From: Corticium candelabrum
Taxonomy: Eukaryota; Porifera; Homoscleromorpha; Homosclerophorida; Plakinidae
Assembly (NCBI RefSeq): GCF_963422355.1
Contig: NC_085085.1
Coordinates: 15,997,588-16,061,587, forward strand
Direction: 5' to 3'
Length of the DNA stretch: 64,000 bases
The notes beneath the pieces are model-generated. The model was not told where the DNA came from, did not search any database, and saw nothing but the letters and a program-made list of their open reading frames with translations. The position numbers and the translations under genes were made by a program. Shown here one piece after another: positions 1 to 11,869 of this stretch (position 1 is the stretch's first letter; every line of letters begins with the position of its first letter).

Positions 1-1820
1 AATATGGATGGTGGGTTTTTTGATTGGTGGGGGTTAATATTTATTTTAAATTACTCCACTATTTACCATACATTATAGCTGATTCTCATTTTAATATCAT
101 GTTAATTTAAACAGCTTTAATCAAACTAGGCTTTAAGTCCAGTCATTAGTTGATTGTACTAGCTGATCTTTTTAGTCTATAGTTGAAACCGGTGGAGAAT
201 AACTTGAAACTGGTGTAATTCTCTATTGTAAACATGCTGGCTTTAGATTGTACCAGTAATCTGCTATTTAATTAAAGTTACTTTGTAAACTTGATTGTTT
301 GCACATAAAGTGTAAATCTTCTGCTTGAATTGTGTTTTTATAGCTGATTCCATCATTTCGGAAAAATTTTGCTTCACTGACAAAGTCCTTGTTAGTATTA
401 CATATTTGCTGTGGCTAGAGTACCAGTACTGGTTTGCACTACAATTTTTCACTTTAGCAGTACCCATAAATATAGCACCTGTTATCAATTACACTAAAAT
501 GGATTTGACAGAGTTCAGCAATTAATTGTACCTCTAACTCTAATCCTAACGCAATGGCAAGTCTTCTGCCATCATCAGCTCCATGTGACAAAACAGTCAC
601 ATGGTGACTACCGCCACTCTAAGATCTTGATATTTGTGACCCGTACAGTGCAAACTCTCTAGCCACTTCCTTGCATATTTGCTTGTCTACTGATTCATTA
701 TTCATATTGTTTGTAGCATTAAAGAGAATGTCATCGAAGAGTGTCCATCTCCATTCACGGGTGCATGCTGTCTCTGTCATTGGAAAGCAAAATGTTGTTT
801 ATGAAGTTAAATTTTCTTTGGTAGTTAATGTGTGGGTAGCTCACAAACAGCAGCACACAAGAGATTCATTAAGAGCAAGTGATTGTAAGTACTTGTTTTA
901 GTTCATCTATTTAGAAATGATGGTTTGTTTGGTTTCCGTGTTTCTTTGTGTAAGTGACACTGATTTTGTGCTTACATACTGACGTACACGTATATATTTA
1001 AGAATATGTATTTAGTTCTTTATAACTGCCCTGTGGACGGAACACTACAGAAAAATACCACTACTGTACGAGCATTAGCTACAGACTATCATTTGAGAGT
1101 TGTATTGCCACAATTTCAGACAGTTGTTCATGTATGCTAGCAATAGCCCGGCTGAAACTTTTAACCTTTGGACAGAGTAGACTTCTTAGCAGTGGACCTG
1201 ACTCCATATGACTCAACAACCAAAGGAAAGAACGAGCAACCATAAGATGAAACATTGGAATCGTGGCAGTATGTCTTTGCAGTTGTAACTAGTCTTATTT
1301 TTACTAAACAATAATGAAAATACAGCAGTGTAGACTGTTCTATGTTGGGTGATCTGAGTTGGGTGATCTGAAAGCAGTGTTCAAGATGCTGTTTCTGAAT
1401 TCATTAAAACTGTTTGCTGAACTTTGAATTAATTAAGGGTCATGTTTTGCTTGTGAATGCTATCTTGCATGGTTTGGGAAGATTTTGCATTAGTTTTGTG
1501 GTGAGGTTGTAGGGTACCAATAATAATAGTTGTCAGGTATGAACAATTCATTTTGAAAATCTATAGTCAAATATCTCTGTATGGGCGTTTTGCTTCAAGG
1601 ATGTGTACCGTATAAGCATGTGATTATCACTATCTTAGCATTAGCTTTTTGGTGTATTGATTGTCATTAATATCATATGATAATTGTTACTTTGTAATTG
1701 GTTGTGTCACTCGTCGTTGTTAGTTTGGCAATGCTGGTCATGTCATTAAATGTTGTAGTATGCTTCTACATAGTCATGTACTAACTTGCAGTTTCACTGT
1801 GTAAGCGGTTGTTATTTTAG
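1..1820. other. AT-rich stretch upstream of first recognised CLU exon
   Basis: No exon is assigned here. The recognised CLU reading frame begins at about 1821 with roughly the first quarter of the family protein missing, so this stretch is probably a long CLU intron, with the missing 5' exons further upstream. Short open frames at 671-901 and around 1009-1140 match no part of CLU that I can recall. Confidence 0.5.
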
Positions 1821-4800
1821 CTTCTACTCTTTGGTCATTAGTACAGTCTGATGAAATCTGTGGCCAGGTATGTTAGGTACTTTCAAGAACTTTGTGTAGC
1901 TGGAAGAATTGTTGTGTTATAGACTCGAGAGTGGAATGAGGAATTGATGCAATCAAGGGAAATGTCAAAGGTTACACTCCAACAACGAATTGTCAGAATG
2001 AGGACCATGTACAAGGTATTTATTGACATGCTGCAATGTGCATACGATTTTACTGGTCTACTATACATAGAACAGTGATGTTTAAATGGTCTTTGTTGAA
2101 ATTGCTGTTTTGATAGTTTGTGTTTATATTATGTATGTAGTGGGCAGTTGAATTTACTGCTACAGTTGCTAAAGGCAGCTGTTTGGCAGTTGATGGTAAC
2201 ATCTCTGCTCTTAATCCTACTGATGACGACAAGTAAGATCATCATTTGATTCAGATTGTCTTTTTTTACTCTGTTTTGTTGTAGTTTGTTGATGTACTTG
2301 TGGAACAATGTGTTCTTCAGCTATCCAAACAATTGCAGTAACTTGTATGACCATGTTGGTGGGGATTTGGCAGCTCATGCAATTGCGGTAAGATCTGCTG
2401 TATGTGTTAGTATGTAGTAAGTTGTACAGTAGGATGTCACTTATCCGAACACCAGTTAACTGAATGCGTCAGTCTACCGGATGACCTGTGCCTCGGACTC
2501 ACTCTAGCTTTCCTCGCACGAAACGGTAATGCTCAAGAGCATCAGAGTACATGTGTAGTTCTCATCTGTGATATGGCAATGCCAAAACCCCAAAAGCCAC
2601 AGAAGAAGAAGCTAAAACGAGTTTGTTGTTTTTGCCTGGTGGTGTGGTAAGAAGTGCTATAATAATAGTAAATGCACTGTCTACAGTACATACCAACACT
2701 GATCCTCGGCATCCCCGACCTTTTGTGTGGATGTGTTAAGTAGGCATCAGTTATCTGCCTTATTCAGAGTTATGAACAGGTAGGAGAGCGAAAGTGTTCA
2801 GATAAGTGACATCCTACTGTAGTAGGGATTGGGTGTGATATACACAACATATGATTTCATTTAATTAATGCAGTAGATTTTCGATAATTCAAACAGCATT
2901 TTATCACATTCAAGACATTGTTCTTTAATTAATTAATTGGTGAGTTTGTTGAGATTATGGAACTAATTGTTGAACACCCAGAAACAGTCTTAGAAATCAA
3001 GTGTTAAATCAAGTATTATACAGCTAACTGCTGAAGTTATTGCAGAGAAGGTGAAGAGTTATAGCAAGTACAGTGCATACACATGCAATGTTTGGTTTGT
3101 AAATTTCTTGTAAATTTAGCTGTAACTCATTCAAGATATAGTTTTATGATGAGAGGCGTCAAAGGAACTAGGTCACAAAACATCTTCATGGGATTTGAGA
3201 CTGTGCTACATGTTCAGTGGTATCAATCGAGTTTTACTGCTTCTGTGAATGGTTTTCACTGTTTGCACAGGTTGCCAAAGAAAGTTTTTAAGTTATTTAA
3301 TCTTGTTTTTGTTACTATTGTACTATTCTACATTTTGTTTTTATTTTTATGGAAATTTTTGCATTTAGTACATTGTTTGTTTTTGTAGTTTTAGTTGTGT
3401 AGCAATTAATTAAGCAACTAATTGGATGTGTGAATCAATGATGTTCATTTGAGAATCAAACTGTGTTTGTTCCCTGTTCTTATTACTGTAAGTACACAAG
3501 TACACATTGCTGCAGTTTATTATGTTGTGTATGTAGTCATATGATATCAAGGGCATTGAGGCTATCAACAAGATTGACGTGGATGGTATCTGCACTGTTG
3601 GGACTGCAGTTGTAGATTATCGCGGGCGACGATTAATTGCTCAAAGTGTTGTTCCTGGTCTTCTGCGTAGAAGCTCATCACAAGAGAGCTTAATCAAACA
3701 TGGGGTTACAGATCATGGCAAGAATGTGTGTTACAGTGAAGAATTTAGCAAACTGGTGAGTTGGATTTTGTTGTACTTGTATGTTTGCTGTTGATTGTTG
3801 TTCTTGAATAGTTGGAAGAACCTGCTGAGAAGCTGAAACTTAGGAAGCACAAGTGAGCACATAACTACTGCTATAATTGGTTTTCTTGTTTGCAGTGATG
3901 ATATTTCTTTCATTTTTCTGAGTTTGGTATGTTGAGTAATGAGCATTCCCAAACATCTGAGTACAACTGTTATAATTTTATAATGTGTTGTACTTGGTAT
4001 ACTTGTTTGAAGGTTTGGTTGTTGTAGGGTATTCAATGAGAAGAATGAAGAGCTTGAAATGCACTTTCCTATAGATTGCAAGGTAAGTTATGTGAGAGAA
4101 CAGATTAGTCAAAAATTAAAGCTTATCGAATAGGAGCCAGATTTACATATTACGTTTAGATGTGGATGTTTTTAGTAATGGTATGTGACTTTATGTGTGA
4201 AGGGTGTTTGTGGCACTGATGGCAGATACTATCTGATAGATCTGTGGAGGCTCTTTCCACCTGATGCAAATTTTCTTCATGGTTTGATGTTTCCTTGTAA
4301 TTGGCTTCAGGTAGCATTTGATTGTTTTTGCAATAGTGTCTCGAATAACCAGGAACCCAACTGAAAAATCGGTCAGTAGTGATGATGAGGAAGTCAGACG
4401 TAGTGAAGAAACTGATCAGTTTGATTTTCCACAACCGAGGCATCGAGTCCATGCTTTAAGGCCTGAGGCTGTCAGTAGTTTTGTACGGTGAGTCACGCTG
4501 ATGGATGACGGTACAATAGCTGTATTACCTTGTTTTGTCTTACACAGGTTGAAGTATTTTAAGTATCTCCAACTAGCAGCGTTACGAGTGAATGACTCAC
4601 GGAAACTTCAAGAGGTAGAAATCGTTGCTTTAGAGATGGTTATTTAGGGTTACTATTGCAACTTACCAAAGGCATGACACACTTGTCATGATGCTGCTGA
4701 ACGTTTATTTGTTAGTCGATCTTAGGGATGCCTCTACTAATTCAAACAGTTTGTACCTGTTTTAATCAAGTAGGTGTACTGTTTGAATTAACAAGTTGTG

Positions 4801-7755
4801 GTTGGGTTTACTAAAATGTAGATTACGGGAGGCAAAGATGGAGCTTTGAGTACAACTAACTAGCATGTAAGTTGGTATATGATCTTATGATTCTGAACAC
4901 TAAGGCACCAATTTGAGGGAGCAATGTTGGACATAGGATCAGAGCTATACATACATACACGAGTTATTGGATTAGTGGGGTTTTCAATTAGTCTGTTGTA
5001 CATGTATATGGAAACAATTACAATTATGCTTATAAATAACCATTGGTGAGTTATGTGATAAGAATCTAATTTGAAAATGAGACAATGGTGTGATGATGGG
5101 TGAGCTAAGAAGACAAGTTTATATGGACAAAGATTGGTATTAACTGTCAGTAAATCAGTTTGTTAATCTAGGATGTGCAGTTGACAGCAGGAAAGGATGA
5201 AGTAGTTGGTGGTGAACTTAGTGAATCAGAAGTTCTAACCAAGAAAGAGGAACAACAAGAAGGCACCACTCAGCCTTTACTTGAAACAGATCCTACAATT
5301 GTAACTAATAATGGACTTGATCAACCACTAAGTGAGAAATGTTCAGCAGAAGAGGAATTGTCTTCCTCTGAAGTAGTAGCTACAGTCATAGATTTTATGG
5401 TGGATGGTCAAGTGGCGACTAGAACTAATCCCGATTCTGTCAATGAGCCATTGAGTGCTCAAATTGATTCTGAGTCTTCTGGTTTATCAACCATTTCATC
5501 TCTTCCTGAAGGGGAGAACAGTGATGACAAGAAGAGAGGACTAAATTTGTCAGGTGAGAAAGAGGTGGCAACTTCTGAACAGAAAGAGGTAAATGGTGAA
5601 GTAGCTCATCAGTTCAAATCAAGTTCATCTTTTGAATGTGAGCTGGCTTGAACATAAGTTTGAATGGTTAGCTAATTTTCACTGTTTTGCACGTTGTTGG
5701 GTGGATGACAAAGTGGAAGCTTTGAGTAATGCTTCAGCAAACAAATTTCAGTTTGTAGCAGGTGGTGATCAAGGAACACTGCATTCAAATGGTCAGTGAA
5801 GTACTTATGTCTTGGTTTTAATTAATTAATACACTAGTCTGTGACATAAGTTAAAAGTGTTTTGTGTATGCACTCACTTAATTAATGGCATTTGTGTTTG
5901 TGCACTTCATGTGATGATGTTTGTAAAGGAACAAGTCATTGATGGATGAATCAATTATGTGTTTACCAGATTGCGTAGTGACATGCACAGATTGTATGGT
6001 GGTGCATGGCACTGTTGGCAAATGTATAGATTCATCTTAATGTATAGATACATCTTAAAGTTTGCAGCCATCTCTGATCTCACTGTGGTTGTTTGTTAGT
6101 TTCGAGTGAGAATTATTGGCTGCTAAAAGCAAATACTTAGTCCTGAAACTTTAGAGTTCTGGCTACTTACACTAGAGCTCTCTGATACAGGATAAACAGT
6201 TTATTCTATAGATAAATTTGTGGCCAGTTCTGTTTGTTGATGTAAAGCACTACTGGTATGTAGATTCACAGGCTGAAGAAGTTCTACTGACTGCTGTCAA
6301 AATTGCTGGATCTTCTCTGGAGAAAGGTTGAGTACTCAAGGTGTTGATATTGCTGGTGATAAGAGGTGGGTTCATTTTGTAGAGTTTAATGTTTTGTTCA
6401 ATCCTGATGTGTATGGATCAGCCCAGGTGGCTGATTCAGAGGTAAGACATTGTTAATAGTTGGTTTGTAGTAAGTTTTTGTGGTTCACATAGTTAGTGCT
6501 AGTGGTTTAACATTTTGCTGTAACACATTCATGATTGTACAGTCATATGGTAGTGGTAAGGATTGTGTATGTGACTGTTTGCCTGTAGTGTTATGGATTT
6601 CAGTGAAGTCTAGCTGCATGAATTTTTGTTTATTTTCTATGCTATTTTTGGATTGGTTGGGATTCAACTGCATACAGTTGTACAGAACTATGGTGTAGTG
6701 ATATGTGTCTTTGTTATACATATATTATCTTATAGAGAGGAATGTTTTATTATTGTATTTATGTTTAGGAAACTGTAAGATCAGACCAATTGTTAATTCA
6801 AGAAGCATCTGATCACCTTGTTCAAAAAATTATTCCCAATTTTGTATGTTTATTGTGCATTGCACTACTTGCATCATACTTTTGTGACTGACAATGTGTA
6901 CTTATAGGTTAAAAGTATGGCATCAACAGTATTGATTCCTACTGATGGAATTGCTCTTACGACTCTTATGCATAGTCGGTATGTTATCCTAATTCTTGGC
7001 TTCAATGTATAGTTTGTCTACAGGTTGTTGTTGACAGTGGCATTGGCATGAGGTATTTGGGTAAAATTGCTTCACTTGTTGCTAGTAAGAAGAAGCTGGA
7101 TCATGTGTTTGTAAGTCAAACCTATTGCTGTGTTTTCTATGTGTGTTATTGTCCTTCCTGCTGTAGAGGATTTGTGTTCTTGAAATGTTAGCTCGAAGTG
7201 TCAAACATGTTTTTCGAATGTATCTTCATAATGGTTGGACTTTCTGCTTTTTATGCATAATTGTTCTTAAACATCAAATATCTTTGTTGTCATTACAGTA
7301 TCACTTCAAAACACAGCAAGTGTTATAGCCCATCTTTTGAATTGTCTTCTGGTAGGAATTTCCTCTGCTGAAATGAGTGTCCTAAACTAGGTGCATGGAT
7401 GAGTGCATGCTTGTCAACCTCTGTCTGTTTGCTTCTGTCTGTACAATTCCTTTTTTGGCTTTACTTTTCTTTCCTGTGTACCTTTCTTATTCATCAGCTT
7501 TCTTGAAACCTTGTCATGACCAAATTGTAATATAAAGTACACCCAAGATTCTGTTGTTAAACAATTGTTTGTAATTCTAGAGCTCTTGTGAGAACTGTCA
7601 GTTGTCTTTTGTGGCTGATGAAGTGAGAGAACAGCTTCAGAAACATCTGACATTATTATATATTTGTATATTTCTTTTGTACAGCAAATGTATGGCTCCA
7701 ATAGGCTGAAAAAGAAACGGAACAAAAAGCGTGGAAGTGGAAAACAACAACAGCA

Positions 7756-7795
<40 letters not shown>

Positions 7796-10700
7796 GCTGA
7801 CAAGGGTATGTTTTGTATTTTTAAATTTCATCTTGGCAACTCAACTTCATACATTTGGGGCTATAGGGACAAGTGGATCAGGACCAGAATTAGCTGGTGT
7901 AACTCCATTCTCGCTGTGGAAGGAGGTTGTTGGTGACACTATAAATTGTTATGGGTATCACTTTGATCAGTGGTGAGTCACATTAAAGTGCAATAGTAGG
8001 AGAAATTTTGGATTACACAATAAGGACAACCTACAACTGTCTTTACAGGAAAAATGTGGCTCATTTGTGTGTCGCTAGGTAACGTTTAGTATATTTGTAA
8101 TAGTTACAGTACAGTAATTTCTTCAAGTATTGATTGTATACAGTAAGTAATGTGGAATAGGCATTACAAATCACTCTTGCTTTCTTTCTCAAACAGCATG
8201 GCTTTTGTAGTAAGTCGGACAGGAAATATTGTTGTGTAGGATAGAAGTGGGACATAGTTGACTTGAATCTAGATTTGACAGCATCATAAGTGCTGCAAAG
8301 TTTTGAATTTTAGGTGGTTATGAATAGACATAATTTATCATGTGGCCGTAGTTAGAAACTGTTACTCTAATTTCGTAAATGTTTGGCATGCATTTAATTT
8401 CGGCAATTACTGCGAAGGGTCTGCCATGCCCAAATTAAATGTCCACCCAAATTTAGTGCCCATTCAAATGTTGTATCAGTTTCTTCTGAAACATTCAAAA
8501 CAGACATTGCTAGTACTATTGGTATATGTACTGTAAGCACATTCATATGTTTGCCAAAAATCTGAGCAACTGTCAGCACTTTGATCAAACAAATAAAATT
8601 GTGAAATTACTACTACATTACAACCTCTTGCACTTTCTCTAGGAAGCAAACATCAGCTCCTCGCCTATTGTCTATGCCTCCATAGAGACGATTGCACAAG
8701 CGAATTGCAGGTGTAATCTCAGTACAAACTGCAATGAGAGCATCTTTCTGGCTGTGGGAGTGACTGTCAAAGATCACAGCTGTCGTGTTTTCGGTGACAA
8801 CCAGTGCCACTGATCTCCCTTTTGCAATGAAAACAGCAACAGTGGCATTCAAGTCAAGAATTGAGACGCCTTTGTGGGCAGCTCTCCAGTGCAAAACATA
8901 AGTAACGTAAGTATCACAGGACTTTGACACCTAAAACCAAGAATTCGAAATCAACACCGCATGCGTGCTAATAAAAAATGGGGAGGGGCTGGCTACGTGA
9001 GACTACTTGTAGTTTAGCACGCGCCGAATGATATGATATGTGTCTAGTACTGTATTTAGTATGTGAAGGCTCCTGCAAACCATCTTACGCCGAAAATTCA
9101 TGTACGCCATAATGGCAGCTACCTAATTTTGCCGAAAATTTAGATTGCCGAACATTTATGAAATTAGAGTAGCTAACTCTTAAAGCACCCAACAGGGCCA
9201 AACTATGATATATGCCAAATAGTTTTATTTGTTATTGCTGTGTGAAGGACTAGCTGCAGTAGGAACATGCATGATTGAGTGTTGTTGTGATCACTTAGTT
9301 TTGTTTTAATTAACTATCAGGATAGCCAAGTGTTGAGTAATGATCTAAGATTCTTACCATTGTGCTCTGTGTGTTGCTTTTTAGTTCTAGTTGTCAAACT
9401 GCATTGGACAACTACCAGCTTAGCAGGCTGTCACTTCTACGACTTGTTTGCAAGAAATTAGGTAAGGTAATATGACAATGAGCTCATACCGTATTCGCCC
9501 GTAATAACGCCCATACCGAAATAACGCCCAAGCCCGTGTAAACACCCATGTGCGACAGGTCAGAACTTTCAGCCCGAAAAAACGCCCATGCCCAACTATA
9601 CGCCCATGCCCAAGTATAAGCCCAGGATACGCATGCGCAGACAAAACAAAATGGATCCACAGAACATTCGTCTCCGTCTGTGTGCGTTTGATGAGCTGGT
9701 TTCAATGTTGAGTGAGAGTGCTTGCCGCTAGACTCATGTCTTTGTTGCAATTACCGACCCTGATGCTCTTGACGGGCTTCAGGCCGACCACGTGTGTATA
9801 GTGTTTAGTTTCTGTGTGTATGTTGATGCTGAATAGATACCAGTACCTTAGATCTTGCAAATGGATAATTGCAAGCATTTGTGGTATTTCTGTCTTCAAG
9901 TATTTAGATGATGACTGGCCAGACGACAGCATCTAGTGACCATGTATACGCCTAGGACCAAAATAACGCCCATGCCCTAGTATACGCCCAGAAAAAAGTG
10001 TTTCTTTTCTATACGCCCAAGGCATTATTACGGGCGAATATGGTATGTGAAGTAACAAGATAGAGCTAATATGTTTGTAGAACAGACAGGGACAGTGGAT
10101 TTTCTTTTTACTGTTTGGGTATCTTATTACTTAAGTCAATTTGTTTATTGGCTGCATTGAGAGGTGGCAGTTACTTTAGGCTGTATGTTGTAGCAGCGGT
10201 ATTCACTCTAAATGAAGGTCACACAGAAGGTAATATGAAATTGCATGCAGACAATGACAAATATGTCAATGATGTATTGAGTCATGTAGGGATGCATGTC
10301 TTCACACTGGAATAAAAACACTTACTTAACAACTAATGCGGTGGTTGGGGATTATCAACGACTCACTTTTTATATGGACTTATTATTTTATGAGTAGATC
10401 AGTGTATTGTGTGAACAGTGGGTCTTTGTAGGTTTTCAGCTAGCTGTTCGTGAGTATGATTTCAGAAACAAGAAGCAACCAACTTTCACAGAAGATGACA
10501 TTCTTGATGTTGTACCTATTGTGAAGTATGCTAGTCCCACTGTAGGTGACATTTCATTTTCCTGTATACATCAGTAACTGTGATGCTATGTTTTGTTAGG
10601 CTGGTGATACACCATCTTTGTGTGATGGAGCTCAATCAAGAATGCATGCTGGTACTGTTTTTTATACACTGCCTTCCTGTCTCTTTGTCTGTCTGTTTGA

Positions 10701-11447
10701 CAAAAAAAGATAAAGCGTCAAGAATGACATGTAGTCTGTTTAATGTCTAACTATTTGATATTTAACATATTTTGAACTAAGTATAGGCTTTAGCACGTTT
10801 ATATAGTGCTTGAAGTTCTTGTGTTTTCAATTTGACTTTGTCTTTTTAAAGTGTGATGATTACAGTTTTAATCTTGTCTGTTTGTCTGTTTGTTTGTACT
10901 TTAGTTTGCCATACAGATGAAGCTAAAGTAATAATTTAATATCTAATGAATGTCACTGTTTGTTTGCCTGTTTCTGAAGTTAATTATGCACATACCAGTT
11001 TCTGTAAATTCTACTGTAGGTCAGTTTGCGGAAGCTTTGGGCATTTTGTTTGAGGCAATGAACATTTATCAGCAGGTTTATGGAGCAATACATGAAGAAT
11101 TAGGAACAGTTTTCAGGTCTGAAGTTGTTACTGTATCAGCTGTAGTTATTAACTTGTCTCATTATGGTAGGTTGTTGGCTAGATTACACTACTTAATGGA
11201 AGACTTACCACAGGTGAGAACTTGAAATTTCAGTAGCAGTGGTTCCGCTGAATATTTTGATTAGTTGTTTTACTCAAAGCAAAAAGGAATTAGCAAAATG
11301 TAGACATCTAGCCATTCTGTACTAGTACATAGACAATAAATTGCATTAAACAAGAAACCAGCATTCTATGTGTGGGGATACATAGACTAGTTGAGTTTTG
11401 TAGCTGCAGTGAGCTGATGTAATGAAAAATAGTTTGTGTGTGCGTGC

Positions 11448-11511
<64 letters not shown>

Positions 11512-11783
11512 TGCTGTAGCTCAATTTGTTAGAGAGTGCATTTGGAGAATGAAAACATCCGGGACCTTGCAGGGTTGTAGGTTCAAGTCACAGTGATGGC
11601 GAGCTATGGCATAATACCCTTAAGCAAGAAACTTACACACAATTGCTTCTCTCGACTCAGGAGTATAAATGAGTACTTGATCATTGACTGGGGTGGACAT
11701 GACCGCTGGCTTGGCAGTAACATCATGCAGCAGATGGGTACTTGGGGGCCTTGGTGTCCAGTCCCAAACCTGCGCCATAGTGT

Positions 11784-11869
<86 letters not shown>

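Noticed and set aside
671..901. Possible 5' CLU exon
   Set aside because: The frame has an acceptor but no recognisable match to the CLU region expected before TREWNEEL, and no clean donor in phase.
5638..5803. Extra CLU exon starting at 5670
   Set aside because: It would need a 32-bp intron; ending the previous exon at 5588 (GAG|GTAAAT) joins in phase 0 to exon 6272 without it.
7414..7831. Poly-Cys and poly-Leu open frames opposite the CAG tract
   Set aside because: They are antisense and off-frame translations of the CLU polyglutamine microsatellite.
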